NCBI GenBank assembly: GCA_914767715.1
Contig: OU612065.1
Location: forward strand, 11,718,001-11,782,000
From: Membranipora membranacea
Lineage: Eukaryota; Bryozoa; Gymnolaemata; Cheilostomatida; Membraniporidae
DNA: 64,000 nucleotides
Reading direction: 5' to 3'
Below the pieces are notes generated by a model. That model had not been told where the DNA came from, searched no databases, and saw only the letters and a list, made by a program, of their open reading frames with translations. Made by a program: the position numbers and the translations under genes. Positions 40,501 to 53,640 of this stretch are shown here, piece after piece (the stretch's first letter is position 1; each line of letters begins with the position of its first letter).

Positions 40501-43500
40501 ACGTCTAGATCAAAGTATGGCGACGGATTCTTCAATATGGGGCATATTTGGTAGCAAGAAACAATTTGAAATATAATTTTGCTTTCTTTCCCACACATTG
40601 ATCGCCCATAATCAGGAAAAGAAATCAAGATGCAAACGAACTAGTTTTGCCACATATTTTGGAGTCATCCCACTGTAGACTGTAAGTGCGCAGAATGAGG
40701 GTTAGGAGTTGTGCCCTGCCGGGTTTGGAGACCCTAATGGATTGTACAGCAGAGCTTTTACAACTTGCCTTATTTGGTAAAAATATTCAGCACAACTATG
40801 TCTGGGCGGATCGTACTATGGCCATATTAATCTGAGAAAGATCCTTTATGGGAACCGCCCCCCCCCCCCCCCTCCAATGGATAATATTGAATTTCAGACA
40901 TAGGGGTCGGAAAATTTGAAGTGCTTCTGCAATTATTCGTTGTCTACTCTCTTATTAAAAAAAAATTGAAAATTTCTCATCCACCAGATATTCTCAGTAC
41001 AGGTAACAATTATTGTATACACAATACACAATTGTTACATCAAATACTGAGCGATGGAAGATATATCAAACGTTGTTCTCAGTAGGGAGCGGGTCCTTCT
41101 CTTGACTGGCACATCTTGTTGCCTAATCTGCTTATCCAAGAGCCATTCACACCGTCAAGTTTATTATTGTCTGTTTGGCAACAGGGTCAGTGTGAGTTAT
41201 CACTCAAGTAGGTACATCACACAGCGAGGCTGGAAACGAGGATGTGTAAATTTGGGTGCTCCCCATATGACTTATTTCAGAAGAGTTTATAATGATGCTC
41301 AAGCAGATAAACCATGTTTTTCGGATTAAGGCGCAAGGTATTAATTTTTCGTCTTCAGGCAGCCAAGTGGGACAGGCAGGCCGCTGAGAGGCTGTTAAAT
41401 AACATGGAGGCACCACTTCAGTTTTGACATTGCCTGTCTAAAGCTCTTTACTCTGTTTACAAAACTCTCTGACTGAAATTTCTGGCTCTTCTAGCCTCAA
41501 GTGGTGGTGCTTGACAATATGTTGTATTTGGATTTATCAACTCTACAGAGCTCTCAAGTGGCACTCACTTCAGGCCACAAATTTAGTTATTGATAGCCTC
41601 ATTAAAAAATGGATATACACGATTCTAAAATAGCTAATGGTGCAGCTATGTTAATGTTATGGTGATGTTACAGCCGAGGTCGTAGGATAATATAATGGCA
41701 GCTGCATCGACCGAAATCATGTCTGCCCATATCAAACTGTTGATTGAAATATTTATCATTTCTGGTCAGGTACTTTGCAGTTCATTCGGTTGTTGACACA
41801 GCCTGTCAAAGGCAATATTTGTTCCTGCTTATAACAAGGCTATACTATTGAAGCTTTAATTAACCAGAAATTGGCTCGTGACATCTAGTTTTTTGGGAAT
41901 CAGACTAATCAGATATACTTCCTGTAGTATAACAGAGCCGAATTCCGTTTGTCAATACACGCACAATTGACTCCCTTCCAGACTGTGATTAAACAAGCTA
42001 CAGTTATAAAGGCACAAGTACTACATGGTATTAATCTGTGTCTCTCGAGGGCTTTATTTGAATACAGTGATGAAGGTTTAAAGCTAGCAAGCATCATGAG
42101 TTGTGATTGGTCTGTCAATCGCTGGATTTAGCTCACATCAAGACTATCAAACAGCCTGACACATAAACTATTATTGTAGCCAATCCAATACCATTGTCAT
42201 TGCATTTTTTTTTTTACATGATTGCCAACTTTCCTCTGATGTTGTAGCGTGAGAAGGGAGAGTCTAAAAAATCACCAGTATCTGACAAGGCGGGCAAAAA
42301 GACATCAAAATCAGAATCGAAGCTTATCAAAAGTGAGACGGAATTAAAGCCTGATTCGAAAGCAAAGTTGAAGGCAAAGTTGAAGACAGAACTAAAGGAA
42401 GAAGTGAAAATCAAAAATCACCAGTCACCAATCTCAAGTAGTGTATATACTTCCGACGAACCATCCTCGACAAGCTCAACTCTAGAGCCTCAAGAATCAC
42501 CTAAACTGGCACCACTAAAACTACAGGTAAAAACGCTAACATGACAGCTCGCGCAGCATCATATGTCCTGCAAGTTTCTGTAATCACTGTCTTTTTATTG
42601 TCCACCAAGATTAGTTTCTAATTCCCAATTGTTTCACTGAAAAATGGCTACACTTATAAACATAAAGCTTGGAACAACCAGAAACCTGTGAGGCCCATCT
42701 TCAGTGGAAGTTTTGTGGATCTGCCAGGGTTAGCAGTAAATTAGTTGATAGTCGTTGTAAATGAATGGTTTGATGTATTGCTAGGCTACCATTAGTAATA
42801 TAAGTCTGACTTTATTACCACATGCTGGCGGAAACCTTGTAACTGCAGTGAGAAGAGTCATAATTATCATGTTTGGTGCTCTGGATCCATTAATTAGACA
42901 CCAATGTGTTATTGGTCAATAGAAGGTTCTGCAATTGGATTATGGCTTTGAACCATTAATTTAAAAGCTTGCGAAAACTCTAGTTTGCATACTCATTATT
43001 GGTCTCCGATGAGATGTTGTTGTGCATGCTTCCAAATAGGTTCTTAGATGGATGAATGCTAGTAAACAGGTAATAATGAAATGCTATTTTTTTATCGATT
43101 TCGTTATAATGAAAAACATTCTCTTACACTTCTGCTTTTTGCGAATTGGTATTCAACAGAAATTGTAATCTATAGCGTCCTATTGTGTTGCGAGAATCAG
43201 GCATGGTAATGAAAATTAAACTCAGTAACCATGCTGGTTTTCTTTTTTGTATTGCATTTCAGTGATGTAATGAATGGATCATGGGTTTGAGCCTTGAGGT
43301 GTTTTATTGACAGATCATGAGTTTCACCAACAGTGTTGGGAAAGGCTTCCACAAACATTTTGCCATGCTATTTACAAAGATTTGATTTAGTTGTGTGTCT
43401 CAAGGAAAATGAGAAATTTTTATTTCGGCTCTTGTCAAGGTCACAAATGGGAGGTTGTGTCAAAATGAAATGGGTATTGTAATATATGACTGTGAGATGC

Positions 43501-46500
43501 CTTATCACTGCATTTATCTAACACATCTTCTAACAAACAGTTATCTCATTATTTTACAATAAGTATGTGCTTATATCAAAATGAGGAGTTCATTTCAGAC
43601 TAGAGTTTCATCCATTTCAAAAAAATTTCAGCACTGTTGAAAAGTTTTCAAGTAGATTTCTGTGGCCTGGATTAGCCAAGCAAATGGTTTTGAAGTGCGG
43701 CACCTTCCTTCAAACTGTTTATATCAAAAAAGGGAGTTGACTGCTTTGACATAGTCATTATCAGTCTCCATCTGGCAGGATTCTTATTAACCAATCTTGA
43801 TCTATAATAAATCATCTGGCAGTGCACATCAGCTCTCAGCTGAAGATTAAAGATGTCACCAGCTCTCCTGTCTGAGCGTGGGGTATATATATTCGTTATC
43901 AGACAAATAACCAGAAGTAAGCAGAGTTTAGAAGCTTAGAGACCTGTGTCGTGTCACCAGGAATGGAAATTGAAATGTTTGGAACACAATTTCCTTGTTT
44001 TTGAACTGAGTCCATTGTAATGGCCTGTCAGTTTGCCAGGTTTTGATTTTCTCCGAGAGTGAATAAAAGAGTTTCTCTCTTATCAGCCTCTCTGTTGCCT
44101 GCCATTTTCCGGTTGCACTTCTCTGATGGCAGATTGAGCTAAACAATTAGTTTGAAAGCACTTCAACGTCTACAAGTGTTTAGGAAAAGGTGGCCGAGTG
44201 CCAATCATCGAGAATAAAGAGTTTTCTTGTTGAGACTTCTTACTCGAGCAGCAAACAATCTACATCAAGTATAGTGTCATAATGAAATGATATTGCCAAA
44301 TCAATAACGTAATCACTTATTTCAAAGGCCAGTGCGCTGCTTATCACCACAGCCAGTGAATGACTCCTTATTCTAACACCTAGCAATCATTTCCATACTG
44401 TTATCCAACCTTATCGGGAGTGGTTTTATTTATTTCAGATCAACTCAGACACAAGTGTGCCATCTATACCACGTAAATACAAGGATCCCATACCACTGCT
44501 TACAGAACCTATTACACCACCAGGTGAGACTTTGCGTTCTACAATATTTTTTTTGTTATGGAATTACCACCAATTATTAAACATTTATTGCAATGCTGTT
44601 CAACGCTCTCAAATTGACATAGGGGAGTTGAGTCCTATGTACGTATTTTTGTATTCATTCACGCATCAGAATCTCATGCGGTATTTTTTCCTGTCTTTTT
44701 TTACCATGGAACTCGCTGGATTTTCTGTGGTTGTTTGCACTTAACCACATCATTTATCTTATCTTACCTAATTTTGCTCCATCTAAGAGCTATAAATTAC
44801 ATTGGGCTTGGTCATGCTACAATAGCAATAACCGAGTAATACTTCATTCCCCATTCTCTACTGTATGGACTAAGAACGCACCACAAGCAGGCTTTTCGTT
44901 GTTCAAGCAGGCTTTTCGTTGTTCAAGCAGTAATAAACTGGTACTGGACGTCTCATTTGGTCATTCTTGTTTTATAAAATCTAAACGAGGTTATACCACT
45001 GAGGTTGCACCACTGCGAGGCACACAAACACTTATGTTTCTAAGTATTTTGTGAGTGATTCTTGAGAGCCGTTTAGGTATCGCTGTCACCACTTGAGCAG
45101 CTCTTGTCTGGCCAGTAATATAATTTACTCGCACATAGCTCAAGTACTCTTCATCTTGATTAGGACGTGATGCAGTAACATGCACAGGTAGTGAGGATTT
45201 AGCCTGTGTTCAGCCAACACCACCACCAATCACTACTGTAGCAGCAGCTGCCGTGACTGCTGCCGATCTTTGCTCTACCTCTACCCTAACCACGACCTCT
45301 GTGACATCACTGCTGACCACTAGCAGGAGTAACAGTGTACCGAGTGTATCTAGCTCTAACAGTCGACAGCCTACACCAGTCTGTACTACTAACACCACAC
45401 CGTCCAGTAGGGACAACAACAGTATCAGGACGGCCAGCAGAAATAGGTATGATTATCACAACACTCATTTATATTATTAATACAACTCAATAAAAATATA
45501 AATCAAACATAAAATTTAAATGCAATTTGAGTTTATTTCCAGTCTCATATACCTAATGAATACGTGTTACTATGCAAAACGTGTCATTTTCTGGCTTAAT
45601 ATTTCAAATGAATATACACTGACCAGTGAACTAGACCAAAAATATCTAGCTTAGGAAGCAGGAAAGAGATGTATTGAGCGGTCAACAAACCAAATGAGAA
45701 ATGTTGAAACAAATTTACAAGGATTTACTCTTTGAAGCTGATAATGTGGATTTTTTGACATATATTTACTGATCAAATTATTTGTTGACTTATAATCTCG
45801 GTTATTCATTTTCACAGCAGTGACAGAAACGCAAGCAGAAGCTCACAGCCGCCAGCCACTTCCACCACGGAGGCCTTCAACCCCTTCAGTCCTGGTCAGT
45901 TCCCTCTGAACCCCGCAATGCTGAGCTTCGGGGCGCCCAATGGGCTCACAGCACCATTCAACTTTCCTGGAGCTCCATCTGGAATGGGACAGTCAGCTGC
46001 TGGATTTCCATTTGGTGCGTCAGCTGATCATTTTAGTCATGCTGCCACATTAGCCGCTGCAAGTAAGTTCATTTGCAATCGTGGCATGTTTGCCCAGGAA
46101 ATTTCCAACATAGCTTGTATGTGGCAATAAGTAATGAGTTCATGTCAGTGTACCAAGTTATGTTAGCTATTAGGTAGGTGTGCAATCAAATCTTGTGGTT
46201 TAACACTAACAAGCGGATTTTAGTATGTTTGACATTATTCAAAAGGAAGTGTCATGGCAGGGTAGAAAGGTTGTAATAACAAGATTCCTCCAGATTAACA
46301 GCAGAAAATCTTGGTGAATAACTGATGCCTTTATTGGTAGTGCACTTCAGTCAAATGGAGAATGTTTTGTTCTTTACTCAAGTTTATTAGCGCTTATGAG
46401 CTCCTTTTCTAGAGCAAAGTGACACCAATTAAGTTATTGCTAAATCCCCCTCAAGTTTGTCAGGGAGGACTTTTACGGTAGATTGCTGGGGTGGGTTGAA

Positions 46501-49500
46501 GTAGATTGTAGCAGTTTGTTAGGAACCCTCAGTGCGCTGTTGACCTACACTTGGAGAGTTTCAGAGGGGTTTGAGTGCTGTTGCTAGTGCCCCTTACACC
46601 AGGTGCCACTAGCACTGCGTTGTCAAAGAGACTGCTGGCGCATACACTACTGCACTGTATGTCCCAACTCACCTCTCTTGTTAGGTAGACTAATATTGCA
46701 GAGTGCTCTTTAGCCCATACACTTGTGATATATAATTATATCACTGTGCGCACTGTTATAATACTCCAGTGTAGCCATCTTAATATTGTGTTTCTCTTGA
46801 AATTATTCAAGTGCTGTAAAATTATAAGCTATGAAAGGAAGAACCGTTAGCTTACCCTTGTTATGGCTGCCTACCCTCTTATTTTCTTTCTACTATACCT
46901 AGGATATTACATATGGTAGGCTAAGCCCTAAGCCTCCGTGAAGTATAATCTAGCTGGTCCTTATTGTCGCCACCGCGGCAGCTATGGCATTGTTGTTCTC
47001 AACATGGCATTTTCATCTCCACTTGCTGTGGTGAAAAATTGATAGTTTCGCATAGTTGCAGCAAACGCTCCCGGTTCAGAAAGTCTGTTGTGTTATGAGC
47101 ATGATAGTTGTAACTTCATACTGACTGCATTCCATCTTCATGAACCTCTGGTGTAGTTGATCTTGTGACCACCTCTTGAACCTGCATCTGTGAAAGTAAA
47201 ATTCGCTTTACTTCATAATCCGATTGTTTGCAGACCAAGAAGCAATGAGGGCGGAGTTGTCACGACGTATGTTGATGGAGGCCAATGAGAGGTCAATGCC
47301 GCCTTTCCTCCGCCCTGAGATGATGTTCCCTCCTGCCGCTGCAGCTGCTGCCTCGATGGCTGGGAACAATCCGCTCAACCCAAACATGCCTGGATCTGCC
47401 ATGCTTTTACAGCAAATGGTGAGTAATATAAGTTAAAGTTCCTCGATTTACACTTCCAAGATTGAATCGAGCTGCTTTAATTCTACACAAAATTATATGC
47501 TTTTCTCAAACGCCAATCAATTCAAAACATTACTTAGGCCCTAGGTGTGCGTTCAAGAAATATTTCCATACTCGCTAAAGTTATATAGGCCAGAGCACTT
47601 CGCTTTCCACTTGTCAACTAAGTACCTCCTCTTATTCAGTGCTTGTCATAAATATCGCTCTTTTAGAAACCGGAGATGTTCAAACCTCCGCCGTCAAGTA
47701 GAGACCATATAACTCATAAGCAGGTGATTTTAAAGTAGCCTCAAATATCATTATAACTGTAGTATCTGCAGCACTGTGCCGCTGCAGCTGCTGCTCAATA
47801 TGTATTTGTTTGTGCCTGGTCTCACACTCTTCACAGCCTCCGCTATTTACATTTTTAAGGTTGGGTGCTTAGAACCTCCCTACCATACATGGTTTTACAG
47901 TCATTCTCTCACACTAGAACATGCACTTACTTTTCTAACCCTTTTTTTAGTTTGAGTATGAGCCATATGGCCATATCACTCAGACAGATTCTCAATTTGG
48001 GATCCTCGATCAAAAACTCATGCTTGTTACTGGGTGTATTTGTTGATTTGGCTGTGTGGCCTGCCTGCTTATGTGGAGTTTGTGATATTCAGAACATTGT
48101 CTATTTATTGTGATGCATTGTACGATGTTTTCAATTATAAAAAATTCCGTAACTTTATCTCCCAAACAGTTTTAATGCACCGAGGGTCTTTCTTTGCTTA
48201 CAGTTTGAGAAGATGCCAAAAATGGACCCTCTTCAGATGATGCTTGCTCAAAGAAATGTATGTATCCGACATCCCTATCGGTTTATAAATTGTGTGAATA
48301 ATAGCAACTTGATTTAAATTTATTTGGTATACTGTAAGCCATAGACTTGCACCAAACCATTGTAAACTCTTTCACTGAGGTTGAAGTAGGGTACAGCAAC
48401 ATTAGAAGGGTTCCTGGTATATTGTCTTGTTGGACCACATAATCACCATACTGTCTGGGTTGCTGCACATATCGACATTACATGAGGTCTTCATGACTAA
48501 GGTTGTTGGCATGCCTACTTTGATCTTTTCCGAAGTCGAGTGAATTTTATAACTCATGATGTGTCTCATTTCAAAAGAAAATGTAAAGGAGCATGAACGG
48601 CGCAATTTTTTGCCTACTAAGACATAACAGATTAAAGGCTAACCTGGTGAATTTGATTTATGAATAAGGAAAAGTCACAATAAGATCTGATATTTTCCAT
48701 TCTGCGCACCAGCCCAAGGGGACCTTGTAAGTCCTCCAGAGGAAGGTCATTACTGGATATGTCATATAAACAAGCGCTATGTGATTACTTGTAGGCGGCA
48801 GCGGCAGCTGTCACATCTGTAGCCAGTGGAGGTGTGACCAACCCACTAATAGGAGCGTCTCCATTCCAAGCAATACCAAGCAACCAATCATCTTCCGACT
48901 CAACAGATGGCAATAAGAAGGTAGGTTAGGTACCAGAATACTTTGCCGCTGAAAATGATGCGTTGGTGATGTTGACGCCATTTTTTGCTTAAAAAAATGT
49001 TTTTTTTTACATCAATTGCCCAAATAGTGCAGGCGCCTCCCCATTGTCACGTCATGTGGTGTATTTTGTGATCTATATTTGAACTTTTTGCAAGTTTGAA
49101 AATATGCTCACCGCCAAACTTACCACAATTGCAGAATAAAGATGAGCTTTAAATTTTAATTGGGCTTGTTATATAACACAATGAGGAGGAAATTAGAAGA
49201 AAAAAATGAAGTAAAAAGTGAAGTACATGGTTCCTAAGTTTCCTATTTTTTGCAGTAATTTATCATGCTTAACCCTATGAAGCGATTTAAAATCTTGTTG
49301 GTAGGTGTAAAGTCATCCTTGTGTTTGTTGTATGTAAAAGAAAATTTTATCTTGATTCACTGCCTCTGAAGCCTGAACTCATTTCTCAAGTGAGGCAAGT
49401 ATTAATGCCCCCTCTGATAAATGAAGAGGTGAATATTCTACGAATTGGTCCCACAGTCAATTCTTAAACTGATTTAACAAATTCCACAGATCTAATAAAC

Positions 49501-52500
49501 TTCAGTGGAATAAAGTTAATCATGTTATTGTGAAATAACATTACTTTCCAGTAATTAATTAATATTATCAATTACCCATATTGTGGGTATGGATGCCAAT
49601 CCCGACTGCAGTCAATCGGCAATCACTGCAAGTGCTTAATGACATTAGGGCTGAGTGGTTATCAAACTAGTTGAGTTACAGTTCAAGTTCATGAATAGCA
49701 ATAACTAAGCCTTTAGCCTTACCAGCCCACATCAGGAGGGTTCTGTGGATACAGCCCTCCTGCAGGGCGCCAGGATCTGAGGCTGGATGGTTAAACGAGT
49801 GATTGAGTTAGATGATGATTGGAGTAGCTGTCAGCGTGTACATGTGGGAATAGTCTGAGCTCATTGAGCTCTGAATGAGAAAGGGGTGTCAGTCGGTGAA
49901 GTGCACCTAAGATTGGTGAAACAAAACAAGCAAATCGTTTACAAGCATACTCATGCTGTGACATGTTATGCAATGCTACAGGGATTAGACCAACTTCAAT
50001 TTGTATGTGTAAAGGTGATGAAAGACAATAATGAGTTTTTAACAATAGTACAGAATCAGTCTGGATATTACAAGGAAAGCTGAGCTGTTATAATGACTCT
50101 TATTAAGTCATCGCTAAAGTCTGACGCCTGCAATAATTTACTCATGTTGTGAATATTCACTGTTTTAGAAATCTGGAAAATGGTGCGCTGCTCACGTAAG
50201 AATAGCCTGGCAGATCTACAATGCACGGCAAGCACAGAAATCCAGCAGCGAGGAGATAAATAAGTCTGCATCACCTTCTAATGGTGGCAAGGAGAAGAAA
50301 CCATCTGGTTCTAACCTGACCACGTGTCAACCCTCCACTTCCTTGAGTCATTCTATCAGTGCAATCACATCCAGCGTACATAAACCAAAAGAAGTCTCAT
50401 CAACTGTCACCCATCCTCGACCAACTCCAAAGCCAAATGGTAAGCCAGAAATAGTCCATCAACTGTTCAACTGCTAATAAAACACTTTGCAGGACTTAAT
50501 GGAGTCCTTTTAGGGAAATTCCTACATGCAAATTGATTTACCTAGCAGTGTATGTACTTTTTAGAGAAAAATTCCCTCAGATAATCATAGCATCTGCAGT
50601 TATGACATGTCTATACTGCAATGTCCTCTGTCCATCAATTCCTAATCAATCAGCATTCTCTTCATTGAACTGTGATCAATTTTTTTGCTTGGCTTTATTT
50701 CATAAGCCAGTTATAATTTCTACCAGTTTTTGTTTTATTTTGCTGGATTGATGATTGACCAACTCTATCTGCGGTCAGTTGATGGAGACAATGCGTCATG
50801 AAACATTTGTTTAGGTTTGGTACGAGGTACTGCATAGCTATTCTAGATTATGTCTTTTTGCAGCACCTTCACCTAGCACAGTGAGTAGACTATCAGTAGA
50901 ATCTCGTAAATCTGCCTCGTCGAGTCCTTCTGTGAACCCGGACCAGCTTCAGAGATCCTCGTCAGCCACAAGTCATCCAGGCTCTCCCGCCTCCTTCCAT
51001 TCCAATCATTCTCAGCAGAGCTCCTCAGGCAATAAGGGTGGGTCTTCGATGAATGCGTCTTATGGCACAGATAATCCTAGAGTAATGTTTGCCTTTTATG
51101 GATTGCTTTGAGCGATTTGCGGTTCCTGGAAACTATTTGGCTGTTTGCCATGTTACATCAGAAGTAGCACACTGACATTTTGGTAATTTTTTGTGACCAC
51201 ATAGATACAGATGTAATCTTTTTATACCACTCTGTGCTCAGCGGAAGAAGATTTTTTTTACTCCACTTCGTTTATTGGCATTCTTTTTCAAGTGCTTGTC
51301 TTACAAAGCACACTTCATTACATCCTAAATTATCCTCTTTGGGTAACCTGTAATACTACCGTCATGTTATGTGGGTGAAAAAAAGTGGGCAAAAAAAGGA
51401 CGGAACTCTTTGTTGTTGTTTTGTCATACGCTCACCTGGCTTTGCTCTGTTATGAAATGCAGAAATTTGTTTACCCCTTTTTAATTATTTTTTGCCTCTT
51501 TTTTAGATACATCAACAAGCTTTAGCCGTAGTTGGCCAGCTGGAAATTTACCTAGTCAATCACCTAAAGATGGAACGACCCCAAGGTGGCCTGCAGGCTG
51601 TAATAAGTCACAGCTCAATCCCTCATTATCCTCTACCAACAGCAACCCAAGCTCTCCTCTGCACAGAAAACGTGATAGGGACGAAAGGGACAGGTAAATA
51701 CATTTACCCACTGTATTAAATTTATTGAGTTTGATTATTTTTATCATTTACTAAGTATTGCATTCCCTGATTTGCAAATAGTCATGCCATGCTTAGCCAC
51801 AAATTGAATTGGCGACCGATCACATAGATTATTCGCTTTAAAATTCTTAAATATCACTTCACAAGATGCAAGGCGTCATCCTGTTCTTGAACATGGCTGG
51901 TAATTTTTATGTTCAAACTCAAGAGCACTTGTGGCTGTTAATTTGCGTGCTAAACTCAGTTACAATTTAGTACAAATGGATTAGTGGGGTTTAGCACTTT
52001 TGTAAGGTTATTCGTGACTCAGTGTTTGAAATTTTGGTAGTTTTGGCTCCGGGGAAGTTTCTCCTTAGCCAAAATAAAGATGTTTGAAAGACTGATGAAC
52101 TGATAAGTACAATACTTTTGACAAAATTTTGCTTCGCATCAAGAATGTTATCCCCACACTTGTGCATCAAACGCAAGGTTGAAGTGCTCTCCTATTACAT
52201 GAAGTATACAGTTGAAGAGTGGTCTTCTAGTACCAAACTCTGAATCGATTAAACCGGCTGAGAATAATAAATGATATTGAGAGAAACATGGTCTAAGACT
52301 AGATGCTTTCTCTCTGGTACAATCATTACAACCTTGTTTATATGACAACTTTGACTTGTCTTACAGGCGATCCAATGGCTCATACAGCTCACCAAACTCT
52401 CAACAAAGTCGCCCGTCTCCATCCAGCCACATTCCTAACAAGAAGAGGCGTTCACGGTCAAGATCACCTAATCACAGCTCCACTGCTAAATCACCTCATC

Positions 52501-53102
52501 CAACCAACAACGTCCATCTCAACAACATGGATGCAGCTGCTAAATTCAACAACAAGTCTCTGGATACTATGCGCATGTTACAGGCTAACAGCCTAGCTGC
52601 TTCAGCTAGCGCGTCCAACACTGACCTACATCAGCTATTCGGTAGCATGTACGGCCAAAATAAAATGATGGGTGACAACAAATCTTCACTACCAGCAACA
52701 AATGGTTACGGTGCAGGAGCTGCAGCTGCTCCATGGAATCCATTCACAATGCATCCTAATGCCGCTGACTTAGCACAGCATCAGCAGCATGAGAGGGAGA
52801 GAATGTTAATGATGAACCCTCTGGCAGCTCTAGCTATGGCTGAACAGCAACACAAGTTCAGCGTTCAAATGTTAGAATTAGAACGAGTTAAGCAGGCAGC
52901 TGGTGCTCTGCACAGCACTACTCTAGCTAATCTAAACGGCTTTAATCACCAGAATCCGCTGACCAGTATCAGCTCACTAGGTGCTGGTCCTCCTCCTCTT
53001 ATCCCGACTTCTCAAGCCAAGCTGAGTTTACCCTTACCCGGTCACCTAACAGGTGCTCCTGGCAGCTCAAGTAGCGCGACAGGAAGTAATACAAGCCGCT
53101 AA
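25598..53102 (+). CDS. AUTS2: AUTS2/FBRSL1/tay-bridge family nuclear protein, 16 exons, about 1214 residues
   Basis: Homologue of the AUTS2 family, whose vertebrate members work with PRC1-type Polycomb complexes and RNA-binding proteins in the nucleus. Exons: 25598-25996, 38038-38181, 39178-39489, 39920-40066, 42248-42526, 44439-44523, 45203-45446, 45818-46062, 47234-47418, 47667-47723, 48204-48257, 48795-48920, 50169-50439, 50864-51037, 51507-51693 and 52367-53102, with all phases matching. Family landmarks in order: IIDGFSICFYDCEETVE (about 117-133), NQEAMRAELSRRML with PPFLRPEM (from 619), FEKMPKMDP (700), the signature GKWCAAHVRIAWQIY (762-776), and C-terminal PWNPF (1092) and LTSISSLG...PPPLIP (1168-1183). 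AT-hook-like GRKGRPPK (16) and GRGRPGRPSK flank the N-terminal region, and an RSRSRSP stretch may be an NLS. Thr/Ser tracts fill residues 210-285 and 460-530. The family call is strong; the exact exon set needs transcripts. Confidence 0.88.
26372..26400. repeat. Short palindrome
   Basis: CAGGGAGAATTCTCCCTG is a perfect 18-bp palindrome. GTACA and its inverted copy TGTAC extend the arms to 26372-26400, with a one-base bulge. Confidence 0.65.
29479..29772 (+). pseudogene. Coding-like relic inside the first AUTS2-like intron
   Basis: One frame reads LEASHSTQSEDLFDSPPSWL followed by TDCIEELQHP. After a +1 shift and one in-frame TAG, another frame continues with IGTDLFYLLSTK, CSNYYDLLHDVPQDDFLVLK and LKKSLFSST, then stop. 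Both parts have protein-like composition, and neither joins the AUTS2-like frame. Probably a decayed gene or mobile-element fragment of a family I do not recognise. Confidence 0.33.
33741..33755. repeat. Poly-G tract (15 G)
   Basis: A run of 15 G in the first AUTS2-like intron. Confidence 0.9.
35674..35691 (+). other. Candidate 18-nt micro-exon of the AUTS2-like gene
   Basis: A TTCTACAG acceptor and a consensus AAAAG/GTAAGT donor enclose exactly six codons (GCPIQK). The neighbouring exons end and begin in phase 0, so insertion or skipping keeps the frame. Confidence 0.38.
37734..37790 (+). other. Candidate alternative terminal exon of the AUTS2-like gene
   Basis: A pyrimidine-rich acceptor (TTTCACACTGTTACAG) leads into an open phase-0 reading, IEDKSSKSSPAPRIAIEQ, then TAA. 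AATAAA at 37786-37791 overlaps the stop codon. Joined to exon 1 it would give a short protein of about 151 residues. The peptide resembles the KSPRIPI stretch of the next constitutive exon. Confidence 0.38.
37786..37791 (+). promoter_or_regulatory. AATAAA overlapping the stop of the candidate terminal exon
   Basis: A canonical hexamer sharing bases with the TAA stop. Cleavage would be expected 10-30 bases later. Confidence 0.3.
40859..40872. repeat. Poly-C tract (14 C)
   Basis: A run of 14 C in the intron after the 39920-40066 exon. Confidence 0.9.
40993..41051. repeat. Nested inverted repeat in an AUTS2-like intron
   Basis: Outer arms CTCAGTA/TACTGAG and inner arms GTAACAATT/AATTGTTAC are nested around an AT-rich centre, forming a hairpin of about 59 bases. 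Confidence 0.65.
41359..41427 (+). other. Possible alternative terminal exon
   Basis: A TTTTTCGTCTTCAG acceptor precedes a phase-0 reading AAKWDRQAAERLLNNMEAPL, then QF and TGA. The phase fits the preceding exon (39920-40066). No good donor or nearby AATAAA was found, so this is tentative. Confidence 0.22.
44884..44930. repeat. 20-bp tandem repeat, about 2.4 copies
   Basis: CAAGCAGGCTTTTCGTTGTT is repeated in tandem in an AUTS2-like intron. Confidence 0.85.
49731..49766. repeat. Short hairpin in an AUTS2-like intron
   Basis: CAGGAGGG and CCCTCCTG flank a loop containing CTGTGGATACAG, itself an inverted repeat. Confidence 0.55.
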
Positions 53103-53634
53103 CCATGAATTATTTTAGCTTTTCGGGCACTCAAAGTCTATTTTTGAAATAGAAGTAATTTTATCTCTAACCTATAATGAAATATGGCCGCTAAGCTTAT
53201 GTGACAAGGCAACTCTTTCTTGAATGCTACATGTACATAATAATGTGTGCATATACTATTGTTTATTTACTACTAGTATGCATGGTGATCCTAGTCGCAA
53301 TCCAGTACATTATTAACTGCAGTGCTTTCATATTTTTGTAGTTTTCTCCAGCTGGCTGTTTCCAGCCTGATCCAATTTATGGCTGTTCATGATATTCTTC
53401 TTATTCAGCTAATCTTTTTTTTTGTGTATTCCAGCTATTTCTACAGTAACATACTTTTGGAACTACTGAGGTTTTATCATTGTAAATCTGTATGAATTTG
53501 TACATAATCCAGGATTTTGTTATATTTTGACCATGTATATTTTTGCAAACTGTTCTATGTTGTGTGCTGCTGCATATTCTCTTCATATTTTTATCAAATT
53601 TATAGCACTCGCAACAAATTTAAATGCAGTGCAA

Positions 53635-53640
53635 AATAAA
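53635..53640 (+). promoter_or_regulatory. Polyadenylation signal of the AUTS2-like gene
   Basis: AATAAA 533 bases after the stop. It is followed by T/GT-containing sequence and lies before the 3' end of the converging kinase gene. Confidence 0.5.

Noticed and set aside
41054-41329. 91-codon plus-strand ORF
   Set aside because: Not bounded by usable splice sites, Cys/His/Arg-rich without pattern, and unlike the AUTS2-like composition.
45210-45419. Minus-strand Val/Leu-rich ORF opposite an AUTS2-like exon
   Set aside because: It is the antisense shadow of a Thr/Ser-rich coding exon (45203-45446).
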